A stretch of 48,700 bases of DNA from Streptococcus sp. 'caviae' (lineage in GTDB: Bacteria; Bacillota; Bacilli; Lactobacillales; Streptococcaceae): the NCBI RefSeq assembly GCF_001937065.1, contig NZ_MOWR01000011.1, positions 1 through 48,700 of the forward strand. The letters are read 5' to 3'. The notes below the pieces were generated by a model. The model saw nothing but the letters and a program-made list of their open reading frames with translations. It made no database searches and was not told the DNA's origin. Both the position numbers and the translations under genes were made by a program. This document shows, in pieces, positions 7,949-17,884 of this stretch (position 1 is its first letter; each line of letters starts with the position of its first letter).

Positions 7949-10900
7949 TTAATGATCAGCTTTTCTCATTTTAATCTCATTTAAACTGTCTCCAAATTTG
8001 AGCAGCTCTTCTAAAATTTCGTAATCTTTCTTTGCTCTTACATTAAAAATGACTTTAATTTGTCCTTCTTCTTCGCTGATCTGAGCTTTCAGACTGGTTT
8101 TAGATAAGGCTTCAAAATAGTCCTGCGTCAGATAAAATTTCTGAGAGGCTTTTTCAAATAAAACACTGATATGATCGTCTTTTTTCTCCAATAAAGTCAC
8201 AAAAGCCTTATCCATATAGGACTTAACAAGGCCGATTTCCAGCAAGTAAGCCACCTGATCCGGATACTCGCCAAAACGGTCTATCAGCTCATCTTGAAGT
8301 TCTTGATAGTCTTCACGGCTGTCAATTTCACGGATTCTCTTGTAAATATCTATTTTTTGCCGCTCATCACTAATGTAGCTGTCTGGCAGATAGGCATCGA
8401 TCTGCAGATTGATTTCTGCATTTCCTTTGGAGCGTGCCTGTGATTTTCCTAATTTTGCCGCAATAGCTTCTTCTAACAGCTGCGAATACATTTCAAAGCC
8501 CACAGAATCAATAAAGCCGCTCTGTGAGGATCCCAGCAGATTTCCAGCACCGCGGATAGACAGATCCCGCATGGCAATTTTAAAGCCTGACCCGAGTTCT
8601 GTAAATCCTTTGATAGCTTCCAAACGTTTTTCTGAAACTTCAGTTAAAATTTTATCCGGATGATACATGAGGTAAGCATAGGCAATACGGCTGCTTCGGC
8701 CAACACGGCCCCGAAGCTGATACAGGGTTGATAAGCCCATATAATCTGCATTTTCAATGAATAGTGTATTAACATTTGGAATATCAACACCAGTCTCAAT
8801 GATTGTCGTTGTTACTAAAATATCATACTCTCCATCAATAAAATCCAGCAAGGTATTTTCAAGCTGAATTTCACTCATTTGTCCATGAACAAAACCAATG
8901 CTGGCTTCTGGAACTAACTCTTGAAGCTCTGAAACTTTCTTGTCAATCGTGTCAACTTTATTGTAAACATAGAAGACCTGGCCGCCGCGGTCAATTTCAC
9001 GCATAATGGCCTCACGGATGACCCCTTGATTATTTTCCATAACATAAGTCTGGACAGGATAGCGGTTAGTTGGCGGCGTTTCAATCACTGATAGATCACG
9101 TATTCCAAGCATAGACATGTGCAGGGTTCGCGGAATGGGAGTAGCTGTCAAGGTTAAGACATCAACCTTTGTCTTCAGTTTTTTCAGCGTTTCCTTGTGC
9201 TTCACACCAAAGCGCTGTTCTTCATCAATAACCAGAAAACCTAAATCTTTAAAAGTAACATCTTTAGAAAGCAGACGGTGGGTGCCAATAATAATGTCAA
9301 TCTGACCCTTTGCCAATTTTTTCAGCGTTTCCTGCTGCTCTGCTTTTGTCTTAAAACGGCTCATGACATCGATATTGACTGGAAAGTTTTCAAAACGTTC
9401 TTTGAAATTATTGTAATGCTGCTGAGCCAGAACAGTTGTCGGAACCAAAACAGCGACTTGCTTGCCATCATTGACAGCCTTAAAAGCTGCCCGCATGGCG
9501 ACTTCTGTTTTTCCAAAACCAACATCCCCAACAAGCAAACGATCCATAGGCTGCCCTTTTTCCATGTCTTTTTTTACTTCCTGAATAGACCTTAACTGAT
9601 CCTCAGTTTCAACGTAGGAAAAATGATTATCGAAAGCTTCTTGACTGTCATCATCGTGAGAAAAAGCAAAGCCCTTTAGCTGACTGCGTTCAGCATAGAG
9701 TTTCAAAAGGTCATCAGCAATATCCTCAACCTGGCGTGATACCTTTTGCTTAGCTCTCTGAAAACGGCCGTCGTTCAGCTTATTAATCTTTGGTTCTTTT
9801 CCATCACTGGCAACATATTTTGACAGCATTTCTATCTGTTCGACAGGAATAGAAATACGGTCAGAATTTTGATACTGGATGGTTAAATAGTCGCGATGGA
9901 CACCTGATACCTCAATGGTTTCAATCCCCAGAAAACGGCCAATTCCATGAACATTATGAACAACATAATCTCCCTTTTCCAGCTCATTGTAATCTTTAAG
10001 ACGTTCAGCATTGCTGGCAGTCTTACGGCGGATTTTGCGCTTGATTTTTTTATGGAAAATTTCACGCTCAGTGATAAGAGCAATTTTTTCATCAGCAAAA
10101 TAAAAGCCGCTGGACAGATTTCCAATAATCAGCTGGGCTTGATTTTCAAGAATCTCATCAGCTTTACTAATAGGTAAAGTTAACTGGTACTCTTGTAAAG
10201 TTTCCTGTAAACGTTCCTGACTAAGCTGTGAATCTGTCTGTAAAAGAACTGTAGCGCCTGATTTCTGATAACGTTCGATTTCACTGACCAATAAAGGAAA
10301 CTGATTAAAGAACTCCTGCATGGGGTACTGGGTAAAGTTATGAATGCAGTCGAACTTTAGATTTCCCAAACCCTTATGAAAATTTGAAAAGAAAACAGCG
10401 GGTTGATACTGCCGCAAAGACCTGTAAGTATCTGCAAAATAAGATAAACTTGACACTGCTTTACTATTTTGTAAATCCTCTGTCAAAAGAGTGGCAGCAT
10501 CCAAATCAAAACGGCTGTTTCTATCTATAATCTTTTGAAAATCATCAAAAAAGATAGGTGTTTGTTTGGGCAGATAATCCAACAGCGTCCATTCTTTTTG
10601 ATAGAAAAAAGATAAAAATTTTCTAATATCCTGATGCCGATGGTGTTCTTTTGTAACCGCTGAGACTTCCTTTAAATAAGATTTCAAATCCTCACTGGCA
10701 GTAAGAGGAACTTTCTCCAGCTGGCGGCAGGCACGTTCAAAATCACCTTCCGTAAGAACAATGTCATCAGACGGTGTTAAAATGAAGGAATCAAGATTAG
10801 CAAGAGATTTTTGGCTATCAACATCAAAAGTACGAATACCATCTATTTCATCACCAAAGAACTCAAGACGGTAAGGCAATTCCTGCTCAACTTCATAGAT

Positions 10901-11452
10901 ATCTAAAATATCCCCTCTTTTGCTGAATTCTCCTGGATTATAAACCTGAGCTACTTTTTCATAACCACTATTTGACAAGTGCTTTACAAGATTGTCAAGA
11001 TCATGTTCTTCACCAACAGCTAGTTTTAATCTGGCAGCTTGATAATTTTGCGGATTTGGCAGCAGAATCCGAGTTCCCGCAATACTGGTAACCAAAATAC
11101 CTTCTTTTTGCTCATCTAACAGAAAATTTAAGCTCTGGACACGAGAATTTGTCTTATCCTGAGAGGCAAAAATAAATTCAGCAGCAGCCGCATCGTCAGC
11201 AAAAAAACGATAGACTTTTTCTTCGCCTATCAAGCCGATCAAATCATCTGACAGCTTTTCAGCCTCATTTTGCGTTGAAGTAACAATGACTATTTTGCCT
11301 TTATAGCCACTCCATACTGCTGCCATTGCCAAAGCCTTGCTGGCGTTTGACAATCCTGTTATTAACTGTCTGCTGGAAACAGACAGCTGCTCAGTCAATT
11401 TTTTAAGTTTAGTATTTTCTTTAAATAAATCAATTATAGTCATCTTATCCAT
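7949..11452 (-). CDS. mfd: Transcription-repair coupling factor
   Basis: Displaces RNA polymerase stalled at DNA lesions and recruits UvrA. The 1167 residues hold an N-terminal UvrB-homology region (to about 350) and the RNA-polymerase interacting domain starting at [18 protein letters not shown] (about 492-509). A RecG-like translocase follows, with Walker A GDVGFGKT (642-649), the DEEQ box (743-746) and motifs [10 protein letters not shown] and QLRGRVGRS, then a C-terminal TRCF domain. The first ATG overlaps the pth stop by 8 nt; a second ATG at 11443 is also possible. The pth-mfd pairing is conserved in Firmicutes. Full length, with no frameshift seen. Confidence 0.97.
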   Translation of the reverse strand: MDKMTIIDLFKENTKLKKLTEQLSVSSRQLITGLSNASKALAMAAVWSGYKGKIVIVTSTQNEAEKLSDDLIGLIGEEKVYRFFADDAAAAEFIFASQDKTNSRVQSLNFLLDEQKEGILVTSIAGTRILLPNPQNYQAARLKLAVGEEHDLDNLVKHLSNSGYEKVAQVYNPGEFSKRGDILDIYEVEQELPYRLEFFGDEIDGIRTFDVDSQKSLANLDSFILTPSDDIVLTEGDFERACRQLEKVPLTASEDLKSYLKEVSAVTKEHHRHQDIRKFLSFFYQKEWTLLDYLPKQTPIFFDDFQKIIDRNSRFDLDAATLLTEDLQNSKAVSSLSYFADTYRSLRQYQPAVFFSNFHKGLGNLKFDCIHNFTQYPMQEFFNQFPLLVSEIERYQKSGATVLLQTDSQLSQERLQETLQEYQLTLPISKADEILENQAQLIIGNLSSGFYFADEKIALITEREIFHKKIKRKIRRKTASNAERLKDYNELEKGDYVVHNVHGIGRFLGIETIEVSGVHRDYLTIQYQNSDRISIPVEQIEMLSKYVASDGKEPKINKLNDGRFQRAKQKVSRQVEDIADDLLKLYAERSQLKGFAFSHDDDSQEAFDNHFSYVETEDQLRSIQEVKKDMEKGQPMDRLLVGDVGFGKTEVAMRAAFKAVNDGKQVAVLVPTTVLAQQHYNNFKERFENFPVNIDVMSRFKTKAEQQETLKKLAKGQIDIIIGTHRLLSKDVTFKDLGFLVIDEEQRFGVKHKETLKKLKTKVDVLTLTATPIPRTLHMSMLGIRDLSVIETPPTNRYPVQTYVMENNQGVIREAIMREIDRGGQVFYVYNKVDTIDKKVSELQELVPEASIGFVHGQMSEIQLENTLLDFIDGEYDILVTTTIIETGVDIPNVNTLFIENADYMGLSTLYQLRGRVGRSSRIAYAYLMYHPDKILTEVSEKRLEAIKGFTELGSGFKIAMRDLSIRGAGNLLGSSQSGFIDSVGFEMYSQLLEEAIAAKLGKSQARSKGNAEINLQIDAYLPDSYISDERQKIDIYKRIREIDSREDYQELQDELIDRFGEYPDQVAYLLEIGLVKSYMDKAFVTLLEKKDDHISVLFEKASQKFYLTQDYFEALSKTSLKAQISEEEGQIKVIFNVRAKKDYEILEELLKFGDSLNEIKMRKADH

Positions 11453-12014
11453 TAAATTTTTGCATGGTCATATTGAAATCTTTAGTCTGTAAATAATACT
11501 TTACAGCTTGGTCAACTTTGTCAATTGTCATTGAAATAGTTATGCTGTCATCTTTATCAAACTTTCCAAGAACATGATGAACGACACTCACACCAGCTTT
11601 GGGACGGCCAATCCCAATTTTAACTCGGTCAAACTCTTGTGTTCCCAGTTCTTTAATAATACTCTTAATTCCATTATGTCCACCCGCGGAACCTTTCTGT
11701 CGAAAACGTATTTTCCCCACTTCCATATCCAAATCGTCATAAATGACAATCAGGTCTTTCGGTTCTAGATTATAATAGGCTAAAAAAGCTCTGACAGCTA
11801 AGCCGCTGGCGTTCATAAAGGTAGTAGGTTTAATAAAATAAATCTTCTCACCATCTATAAAAGTACTGGCTTCCTCTGCTTTGAAAACTTTATTTTCTGT
11901 AAAGCTGATATTCAAAGAGTTGACAATCCTGTCAACTGCCATAAAACCAATATTATGCTTTGTATCCTTATACTTACTTCCCGGATTACCTAATCCCACA
12001 ATTAATTTTGTCAT
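11445..12014 (-). CDS. pth: Peptidyl-tRNA hydrolase
   Basis: Releases peptides from prematurely dropped peptidyl-tRNA so the tRNA can be reused. The 189-residue protein opens with [21 protein letters not shown], containing the conserved Asn and the catalytic His of the family (H20 in NIGF context). FMNASG, IYDDLD and [11 protein letters not shown] also match. A ribosome binding site AAGGA lies just upstream of the ATG. It is followed at once by mfd with an 8-nt overlap, and preceded by ychF with an 88-nt gap holding a 10-bp inverted repeat. Confidence 0.97.
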   Translation of the reverse strand: MTKLIVGLGNPGSKYKDTKHNIGFMAVDRIVNSLNISFTENKVFKAEEASTFIDGEKIYFIKPTTFMNASGLAVRAFLAYYNLEPKDLIVIYDDLDMEVGKIRFRQKGSAGGHNGIKSIIKELGTQEFDRVKIGIGRPKAGVSVVHHVLGKFDKDDSITISMTIDKVDQAVKYYLQTKDFNMTMQKFNG

Positions 12015-12040
12015 TTTTTCCTTTCAAAGACCAAAAGGGA

Positions 12041-12099
12041 GCTGAGAAAATTTCCCAACTCTTTTTAGGTTATAGGTGATTTTTATAGCTTTTCTCAGC
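12041..12099 (-). repeat. 10-bp inverted repeat between ychF and pth
   Basis: GCTGAGAAAA at 12041-12050 and its exact complement at 12090-12099 enclose 39 nt. The structure begins 3 nt after the ychF stop. On the minus strand it is followed by TCCCTTTTGG, not a clean T run, so it may be a weak terminator, a processing site or an mRNA 3'-end stabiliser. Confidence 0.5.
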
Positions 12100-12102
12100 A
12101 CT

Positions 12103-13218
12103 TTAAACATTAAAACGAAATTCCATGATGTCACCATCCTGAACAACGTAATCTTTTCCTTCTTCACGCAGCCGGCCGGCTTCTTTAACAGCTTTCTCAG
12201 ATCCATAATGAATGAGATCATCATAGGACATCGTTACAGCACGGATAAAGCCCTTTTCAAAATCCGAATGAATAATACCCGCTGCTTGAGGCGCTTTGAT
12301 TCCGCGCTTGAAAGTCCAGGCACGGACTTCCTTTTCTCCAGCAGTAAAGTAAGTGCCAAGCCCCAATAAATGGTAAGCAGCTCGTGTCAGCTTATCAATA
12401 CCTGACTCCTCCAAGCCCATCGCTTCAAGAAACTCTTGCTTGTCTTCATCATCCAGTTCAGAAATTTCTTCTTCAGCACGCGCTGAAATTACGACAACTT
12501 CAGCATTTTCAGTAGCTGCAAACTCACGGATTTGTTTGACATAGTCAATATTATCTGGATCAGCTACCTTATCCTCATCCACATTGGCCACATAGAGCAC
12601 TGGTTTCGTTGTCAGCAAAAACAAGCCTTTGACAATCTTTTGTTCATCTTCTGTAAAGTCAATGGTTCTAGCAGATTTACCGTCTTCAAGGACTGGCTTA
12701 ATTTTTTCAAGCACCTTAAATTCAGCTACAGAATCCTTATCTTTCTGAGTTCTCGCAATTTTTTCCACACGCGCATAGCGTTTATTAACAGATTCCAAAT
12801 CGGCCAAAATCAATTCGAGATTAATCGTTTCAATATCTGCTATGGGATCAACAAAAGCCGACTCACGGCCCTGTTCACGCATGACATTTTCATCATCAAA
12901 AGCACGGACAACATGAACAATGGCATCCACCTCACGGATATTGGCCAAAAATTTATTGCCCAGGCCCTCTCCTTTGGAAGCACCTTTGACAATACCTGCG
13001 ATATCAGTAAATTCAAAAGTTGTCGGAACAGTTTTCTTAGGTTTTATCAATTCTGTCAGTTTTTGCAGCCGTGCATCCGGCACTTCAACCATGCCAACAT
13101 TAGGATCAATTGTTGCAAAAGGATAGTTGGCAGCTTCTGCTCCTGCCTTTGTAATAGCATTAAAAAGAGTTGATTTACCAACGTTTGGCAAACCAACAAT
13201 ACCTGCTGTTAAAGCCAT
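12103..13218 (-). CDS. ychF: Redox-regulated P-loop ATPase/GTPase YchF (OLA1 family)
   Basis: A ribosome-associated Obg-superfamily nucleotidase implicated in stress responses. The 371 residues begin [20 protein letters not shown] with G1 motif GLPNVGKS, then the switch region [24 protein letters not shown] including the G3-like DIAG. The NVDEDK segment replaces the NKxD that Obg GTPases use; members of this family prefer ATP. A C-terminal TGS-like domain contains [20 protein letters not shown]. The start has a GGAG ribosome binding site. Confidence 0.95.
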   Translation of the reverse strand: MALTAGIVGLPNVGKSTLFNAITKAGAEAANYPFATIDPNVGMVEVPDARLQKLTELIKPKKTVPTTFEFTDIAGIVKGASKGEGLGNKFLANIREVDAIVHVVRAFDDENVMREQGRESAFVDPIADIETINLELILADLESVNKRYARVEKIARTQKDKDSVAEFKVLEKIKPVLEDGKSARTIDFTEDEQKIVKGLFLLTTKPVLYVANVDEDKVADPDNIDYVKQIREFAATENAEVVVISARAEEEISELDDEDKQEFLEAMGLEESGIDKLTRAAYHLLGLGTYFTAGEKEVRAWTFKRGIKAPQAAGIIHSDFEKGFIRAVTMSYDDLIHYGSEKAVKEAGRLREEGKDYVVQDGDIMEFRFNV

Positions 13219-13271
13219 AAATGTTAGTCTCCGTTATTTTATTCAATCATGATTATTATAGCAAAAAAGAT

Positions 13272-13299
13272 AAGAAAAAGCTTGCCAATTAACAAGCTT
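13272..13299 (-). terminator. Intrinsic terminator after the HTH pseudogene
   Basis: AAGCTTG at 13278-13284 pairs with CAAGCTT at 13293-13299, leaving an 8-nt loop. On the minus strand this is followed by CTTTTTC. The hairpin overlaps the stop codon of the broken regulator gene and separates it from ychF. Confidence 0.6.
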
Positions 13300-13754
13300 A
13301 ATGAAAAATATCAGCAAGACTCCTTAAAAACCACAACACCAATCCTCCAAGAGGAAACAGCATCCACCAGTAGTTTACTAAAAATTCCCAGCCGTTCATT
13401 TGTTTTTCAGTTTTTTTATTCACAGCACTTTCACTTTCAGCAACCGTTTCATCTTCTTTGCCTAAAACAAGCTTATCTAAGCTAACTTCAAAGATCTCTG
13501 CCAGTTTTACCAGATTGTTCATATCAGGAGTCGCTTCGCCATTTTCCCACTTGGCGGTAAGACAGAAATCTATGATTTCGTCGTCGCACCCCCGCAAGGC
13601 TGATTAGAATGGTCACGAGAAGAGCGATGTGAACATTCAATCAGCTACTACGAAAATTGCCTGACGGGATATGAAAAGTTGATTGGCTAATTCTTCTTGC
13701 GAAAGTTTACGCTCAGTTCGTAATTTCTTTAATTGATTTGAAAATTGTAACACA
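13298..13754 (-). pseudogene. XRE-type HTH membrane regulator, split by a palindromic insertion
   Basis: The minus strand from a GTG at 13754 (AGGAGGG 5 nt upstream) encodes MLQFSNQLKKLRTERKLSQE and goes on to ELANQLFISRQAI, a classic XRE helix-turn-helix, then leaves the family pattern and stops. About 100 bp later the expected continuation KWENGEATPDMNNLVKLAEI resumes, followed by an acidic linker and a C-terminal membrane segment (YWWMLFPLGGLVLWFL). Family members normally read SRQAISKWENG without interruption. The two halves are thus one gene broken by a roughly 100-bp insertion around 13553-13657. Intact relatives are small membrane-anchored regulators. Any product would be a 38-residue N-terminal fragment or a C-terminal fragment from an internal start. 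Confidence 0.8.
13553..13657. mobile_element. Palindromic insertion element inside the HTH gene
   Basis: The segment starts near ATTTCGTCGTCGC (13575) and ends in TACTACGAAAAT (13657), so its ends are imperfect inverted repeats of ATTT(T)CGT. Inside, GCTGATTAGAATG and CATTCAATCAGC pair, and TCAC/GTGA pair further in, so almost the whole unit folds on itself. The adjoining GAAATCTATGATTTC (about 13565-13579) forms another small hairpin that also lacks a counterpart in the HTH protein, so the insert may extend to 13553. No open frame is present. It looks like a MITE- or REP-like unit; the family name is unknown to me. Confidence 0.65.
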
Positions 13755-13832
13755 GTAGCCCTCCTTCTCCTCCCTATCATAAATCTTTTGTTTGATGCTT
13801 ACCAGCAATTGTGAGCAAAAGAGCAGTTAAAA

Positions 13833-13897
13833 TTGCGCAACCAATGCTTGCTTTTTCTGTTAAAAACACTGATTTAACAAGTCTTTTTAAGTTGCGC
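13833..13897. repeat. Nested inverted repeats upstream of the HTH pseudogene
   Basis: GCGCAAC at 13835-13841 pairs with GTTGCGC at 13891-13897. Between them GTTAAA (13859-13864) pairs with TTTAAC (13873-13878). A T run follows on the plus strand. This lies in the 150-bp gap between DUF951 and the HTH pseudogene and may end the DUF951 transcript. Confidence 0.4.
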
Positions 13898-13904
13898 GAC
13901 TTTT

Positions 13905-14096
13905 TTATAAAACTTTCTTCATCTTTCGCTCAAAATCGTGCCGGCTCATCATGACGACATGATCACAGTTGGTGCAGCGAATTTTGATATCTGCTCCCAG
14001 GCGCATAACTTCCCAACGGTTAGCTTTTTTGCCTGTTGCTTTGATAGTGCAGGCATGAGGCTTTTTCATTTCCACAAAACTTCCTACATCGTACAT
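13905..14096 (-). CDS. DUF951 family protein
   Basis: A 63-residue protein starting MYDVGSFVEMKKPHACTIKA. CTNCD together with the histidines is compatible with a small zinc-binding or nucleic-acid-binding fold, as suggested for the family; function unknown. An upstream in-frame start at 14138 exists, but AAGGAAAAAATACC directly precedes the ATG at 14096, so the shorter form is chosen. It lies 14 nt after the lipid-kinase gene and is probably cotranscribed with it. The same small gene sits near dnaN in many Firmicutes. Confidence 0.88.
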   Translation of the reverse strand: MYDVGSFVEMKKPHACTIKATGKKANRWEVMRLGADIKIRCTNCDHVVMMSRHDFERKMKKVL

Positions 14097-14110
14097 GGTA
14101 TTTTTTCCTT

Positions 14111-14989
14111 TCAAAGATATATTTTCCTCTTTTGACATGTGAAGGTTTCTCTAACAATCTTAGTCAGTTCACCATCAACCTGAGCGGCTGTCGGTTTATA
14201 GCAGTCTAAGGTTAATTCCGTGTAAGACTCATGTTTTAAACGAGAACTTTTTTGATGTTTTTTCAACACTAGAGCCAGCAATCCTTGGATATTTTGAAAC
14301 ACTGTTCCCTTTTCCAGATAAACCAAATCAAGCTGATTCGTTTTAACAGAAGCTTCCGGCCAAATCGTAATACCGCCTCCAAAATAAGCAGTATTGGCCA
14401 AAACAAACAAAAATAAATCAGATAAGTTTTGCGAGCGGCCTTTAGCGTCTCTAATCGTTAAAGAGACACTTTTACGGCTGAAAGCAGAACGTATGCCAAA
14501 GAGCAAATAAGTCAGTTTTCCCAAACCAAGCTGATTCAGCCGTTTTTTTAAAGAAGAATGTTGGGAGTAGGAGATGACACGTGCATCAAAACCAAGGCCC
14601 AAACTGTTTAAAATCAAATGATTAGCCGACTGAAAAACAGAAATATCTTGTGTCCTTCGTTTTTGCAGAGCTTCCATAACTGTCTCCAGACTTGCCGGCA
14701 AACTGCGGCTAAAGTCATTTCCTGAACCAGAAGCCAGATAGGCAAAGGGAATATCTTTTGGCAAGGCAAAGAGAACTTTGGACAGCGTGCCGTCTCCGCC
14801 AATGATTAACAGCTGATCTCGATCAGATTGATAGGCAGCCAGGATTTGGGTCAGCTGGTTGATTTCATCATCAGCACACTGGGTCAGATAAATTTTTGCC
14901 TTAAACTGTGGATAAGTTTTTTGAATCATTATCGCTTTTTTTAAGCCGCTTTTATCTCCTGCATTAGGATTGACAAGAATATAGAGCAT
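14111..14989 (-). CDS. Diacylglycerol kinase-like lipid kinase (DagK/YegS/BmrU family)
   Basis: The 292-residue protein starts MLYILVNPNAGDKSGLKKA, with the family's N-terminal NPxAG motif. The nucleotide-binding GGDGTLSKVLFAL lies at about residues 64-76 and GSGNDFSRSL near 87-96. These mark the DAGK catalytic domain, which phosphorylates diacylglycerol or related lipids for reuse in phospholipid synthesis; the exact substrate is inferred. There is no Shine-Dalgarno: an extended -10 ends exactly 7 nt before the ATG, so the mRNA is predicted to be leaderless. The gene is separated from dnaN by a strong terminator. Confidence 0.88.
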   Translation of the reverse strand: MLYILVNPNAGDKSGLKKAIMIQKTYPQFKAKIYLTQCADDEINQLTQILAAYQSDRDQLLIIGGDGTLSKVLFALPKDIPFAYLASGSGNDFSRSLPASLETVMEALQKRRTQDISVFQSANHLILNSLGLGFDARVISYSQHSSLKKRLNQLGLGKLTYLLFGIRSAFSRKSVSLTIRDAKGRSQNLSDLFLFVLANTAYFGGGITIWPEASVKTNQLDLVYLEKGTVFQNIQGLLALVLKKHQKSSRLKHESYTELTLDCYKPTAAQVDGELTKIVRETFTCQKRKIYL

Positions 14990-14996
14990 GTTGTTT

Positions 14997-15005
14997 ATTA
15001 TATCA
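14997..15005 (-). promoter_or_regulatory. Extended -10 promoter giving a leaderless lipid-kinase mRNA
   Basis: On the minus strand TG-A-TATAAT occupies 15005-14997 and is followed by AAACAAC and then the ATG at 14989. Transcription would start at or next to the A of the start codon. No good -35 is visible; that region overlaps the dnaN terminator stem. Confidence 0.65.
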
Positions 15006-15012
15006 TATTGAT

Positions 15013-15040
15013 AAAAATAACGCCCTCAGGCGTTATTTTT
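15013..15040 (-). terminator. Terminator after dnaN
   Basis: A perfect 12-bp stem (15013-15024 with 15029-15040) with the tetraloop CTCA and A/T-rich outer arms, so it has a U tract on either strand. It overlaps the dnaN stop codon and ends dnaN transcription before the lipid-kinase gene. Confidence 0.9.
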
Positions 15041-16175
15041 AATTAGTACGGACAGGTGTAATCAGCTGAATGAAGTTTTCACTGTCGTCGCCCGGTGTCA
15101 GGGTGAAAGGACGAATCGGAGAGATGAAACGAATAGTTACCGTTTCACTCTTAAGTGCCTTTAAGGCTTCAATCAGATAAGTTGGGTTAAAACTAATTGT
15201 TAAATCACTGCCGGAGATGTTTTCTGTATCCAATTCTTCATTAACCTTACCAACTTCAGGAGAGTTAACATGGGCTGTCACTTGATTGTTGATAATTTCT
15301 AATTTAACAGTACCGTTTTGCGTGGCATTTGAAATAAGGTGAGCACGCTCCATGGCATAGCGCAGAGAATTGGTATTAAAAACAACTTCGGTTTCAAAAT
15401 TATTAGCCAGCAGACGGTCGGTATCTGGATAATTACCCTCTAAAAGGCGCGTGTAAAAGCTGATTGTTTCACTTCTAAAGAGGATTTGGCTGCTGGAGAA
15501 GAATACTTCTACAGATTCCACATCTTCTGTGAAAACCGCTGCAAATTCACGCAAAGAACGGCTGGGGATAACAACATCAAAATCATCAGTTGAATTGTCC
15601 AAGGTCAGTTTGCGCTGACTCATGCGGTGAGAGTCTGTTGCAACAGCCTTAAATTCTTTGTGATTGGTCAAAATCAAATGAACACCGGTTAAAATCGGAC
15701 GGCTTTCCTGTGTGCTGGCAGCAAAAGCTGTTTCTGAAATAATGGTTTTCAACAGTTTTGTTTCCAAGATTAAAGGATTGTTTGTGACAACTTCCTGCAA
15801 GCGCGGATATTGTTCAACATCTTTTCCTTTAAGAGTAATTTCTGATTTGCCGCTGTTTAAGACGACTTGATGCTGTTCAATTTCTTCAAAATCTAAAGTG
15901 ACATCCGGCAGACTTGAAACAACGTTAATAAAGAAATTAGCTTCAAGCAGGATTGCCCCCGGAGAAGTAATTAACAGTCCTGCATTCTCATCATCAGCTG
16001 AAATGGTATTTTCAATAGAAATTTGACCATTAGAACCGGTTAAAACGATTGATTGGGAGTGTACTTCGATTTTTAAGCTGGAAAGAATAGGAATAGCATT
16101 TTTAGAACTAATAGCTCTTTTGGTTGCATTTAGAGCTTGTAAGAAAAAGGTTTTATTGATTGAGAATTTTATCAT
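15039..16175 (-). CDS. dnaN: DNA polymerase III beta subunit (sliding clamp)
   Basis: Forms the dimeric ring that tethers Pol III to DNA. The 378-residue sequence begins MIKFSINKTFFLQALNATKR and shows three repeated clamp domains. Conserved stretches include KAVATDSHRMSQR around residue 175 and the C-terminal QLITPVRTN, where other clamps end in PMR(L/I). AAGGAG precedes the ATG. It follows dnaA after a 156-bp gap rich in DnaA boxes, the standard Firmicute arrangement. Confidence 0.98.
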   Translation of the reverse strand: MIKFSINKTFFLQALNATKRAISSKNAIPILSSLKIEVHSQSIVLTGSNGQISIENTISADDENAGLLITSPGAILLEANFFINVVSSLPDVTLDFEEIEQHQVVLNSGKSEITLKGKDVEQYPRLQEVVTNNPLILETKLLKTIISETAFAASTQESRPILTGVHLILTNHKEFKAVATDSHRMSQRKLTLDNSTDDFDVVIPSRSLREFAAVFTEDVESVEVFFSSSQILFRSETISFYTRLLEGNYPDTDRLLANNFETEVVFNTNSLRYAMERAHLISNATQNGTVKLEIINNQVTAHVNSPEVGKVNEELDTENISGSDLTISFNPTYLIEALKALKSETVTIRFISPIRPFTLTPGDDSENFIQLITPVRTN

Positions 16176-16225
16176 GGAATACTCCTTTATTTTATAAGTA
16201 TTAAGTTAGTGGTAGTAGTAGGTCT

Positions 16226-16326
16226 TGTGCATAGTGCGGATAAGTCTGGGAAACTAAGGTACTGCCTAGCTTAAGAGTTGTTCACAACTTGTGGATAAAA
16301 AGTTACGTTTATCAGACTTATGCACA
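16226..16326. promoter_or_regulatory. DnaA-box cluster between dnaA and dnaN (part of oriC)
   Basis: Four boxes are visible: TGTGCATAG at 16226-16234 (two changes from the consensus complement), TGCGGATAA at 16235-16243 (one change), a perfect TGTGGATAA at 16290-16298, and TTATGCACA at 16318-16326 (one change). The first two abut head to tail. In low-GC Firmicutes DnaA boxes flank dnaA on both sides, so this is the downstream half of a bipartite origin. Confidence 0.8.
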
Positions 16327-16331
16327 GAAGC

Positions 16332-17684
16332 CTATTTTATTTTGTTTTTGATCGTCTCCAACTCAATTTTTAAGCTGTCGTCCTGGGCCAGCATATTTTT
16401 GATTTTGTTGTAGGCATGCAGGACGGTTGAATGGTCGCGTCCGCCAAACTCTTTCCCGATTTTTGGAAGACTGTTGTCCGTCATTTCACGCGCTAAATAC
16501 ATGCCAACCTGACGTGCCAGCACAATGTTTTGTGTCCGTTTGGTCGATTTGATTTCCTTGACCGTTACGCCGTAAAATTTTCCTACCTGTTTTTGAATGT
16601 CTTCAATAGGAATAACAATCATTTTAGGGCTGCTGTCTTGCTTTCTGGCTCTGATAGCTTCTGCTGCGACTTCAACGGTTATAACATCAAGATTTCTGTA
16701 ATTGGCCACCAGACTGATATCTTTTAAAGCACCTTCCAAATCCCGGACATTGGAATCAAACTGTCCTGCCAGATACTCAATTGTTTCTGACTGGAAGCTG
16801 TAGTTATATTCTTGAATTTTGTTATTTAAAATAGCGACGCGGGTTTCAAAATCAGGCGGTGTAATATTAACCGTCAGTCCCCATTTAAAGCGCGTGACCA
16901 AACGCTGTTCCAAATCATTAAGATCATCCGGGGTTCGGTCGCTGGTTAGCACGATTTGTTTATTATTATCGTGAAGGGCATTAAAGGTATTGAAAAATTC
17001 TTCCTGCGTAGCAGCTAAACTTTTTTTGGCCAAAGATTGAATATCATCAATCAGCAGCAAATCTAAGTTGCGAAATTTTTGCTTAAGTTCATCCATGTTT
17101 TGCAGTCTGATGTGGACAACAAATTCATTGATAAAGTTTTCGGCAGAAATATACTTGATCCGAGCCTTAGGATTATTGGCCAAAACCGCATTGCCGATAG
17201 CATTTAACAGATGGGTTTTTCCTAAACCGGGCCCTCCGTAAATAAAAAGAGGATTGTAGGTCGTTCCCGGAAGGTCTGCTACAGACACAGAAGCTGTAAA
17301 GGCCCAGCGGTTTTCATCACCAATTACAAAGTTATTAAAACTGTATTTTGGATTAAGATCGTTTTGCACAATGGGCAGAGGCTGGGCTGACGGTTCAGAC
17401 ACATCAGCTTGGAAATCAGTATTTGATGACGGCTCTTCCTCTTCAGAAACATAGTCAATGGAAATTTCAGTGTTGAAAACTTCAAAACCGGCTGTCAGCA
17501 CAACAGGCTGCAGATTTTTTTCCCAGAACAGCTTTTTCATATCATCAAGCACAATGGTTGCAGTGCTTCCTTCAACTTTCTGCAGTTTAGCATCTGAAAC
17601 GAAAAAATCAAATGTAGCTTGTTTTAATTGACTCTGTGCAAGTTCTAAGACCCTATTCCAAAAAATTTCGTCATTTTTTGTCAT
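16332..17684 (-). CDS. dnaA: Chromosomal replication initiator DnaA
   Basis: AAA+ protein that binds DnaA boxes and melts oriC. The 450 residues show an N-terminal helicase-loading domain (1-80) and a variable acidic linker (about 81-110). The AAA+ domain has Walker A GGPGLGKT (150-157) and Walker B LLLIDDIQ. The C-terminal DNA-binding domain carries the signature [15 protein letters not shown], which reads the box. AGGAG lies 7 nt before the ATG. The length is typical for streptococci. DnaA boxes on both sides imply autoregulation. Confidence 0.99.
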   Translation of the reverse strand: MTKNDEIFWNRVLELAQSQLKQATFDFFVSDAKLQKVEGSTATIVLDDMKKLFWEKNLQPVVLTAGFEVFNTEISIDYVSEEEEPSSNTDFQADVSEPSAQPLPIVQNDLNPKYSFNNFVIGDENRWAFTASVSVADLPGTTYNPLFIYGGPGLGKTHLLNAIGNAVLANNPKARIKYISAENFINEFVVHIRLQNMDELKQKFRNLDLLLIDDIQSLAKKSLAATQEEFFNTFNALHDNNKQIVLTSDRTPDDLNDLEQRLVTRFKWGLTVNITPPDFETRVAILNNKIQEYNYSFQSETIEYLAGQFDSNVRDLEGALKDISLVANYRNLDVITVEVAAEAIRARKQDSSPKMIVIPIEDIQKQVGKFYGVTVKEIKSTKRTQNIVLARQVGMYLAREMTDNSLPKIGKEFGGRDHSTVLHAYNKIKNMLAQDDSLKIELETIKNKIK

Positions 17685-17738
17685 AGTGTGCTCCTATCAA
17701 GATTTGTAATAAGAAAATTTTACCACAAAAAGCAAAAG

Positions 17739-17854
17739 TTTTCCACAGCCGCAAAAGAAAAATCCACATTGTGAATAAAAGTTTTCCACAACTTGTGGAA
17801 AAAGAAACAAAAACAGTTAATTCAGCCGTTTGAGCTGCTTTTTACTGTGGAAAA
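17739..17854. promoter_or_regulatory. DnaA-box cluster upstream of dnaA (part of oriC)
   Basis: Boxes with one change from TTATCCACA lie at 17739-17747, 17770-17778 (TGTGAATAA), 17782-17790, 17794-17802 and 17846-17854; most read TTTTCCACA or its complement. The pair at 17782-17802 forms a palindrome, TTTTCCACAACTTGTGGAAAA. The 200-bp gap between dnaA and parB holds no frame and is A/T rich, fitting an origin-unwinding and dnaA-promoter region. Confidence 0.8.
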
Positions 17855-17884
17855 AAGCGTTAGAAAAAAGTTAAAATGAACAAG

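Noticed and set aside
12532..13173. 213-codon plus-strand frame
   Set aside because: It lies entirely antisense to ychF, has no ribosome binding site, and shows no domain.
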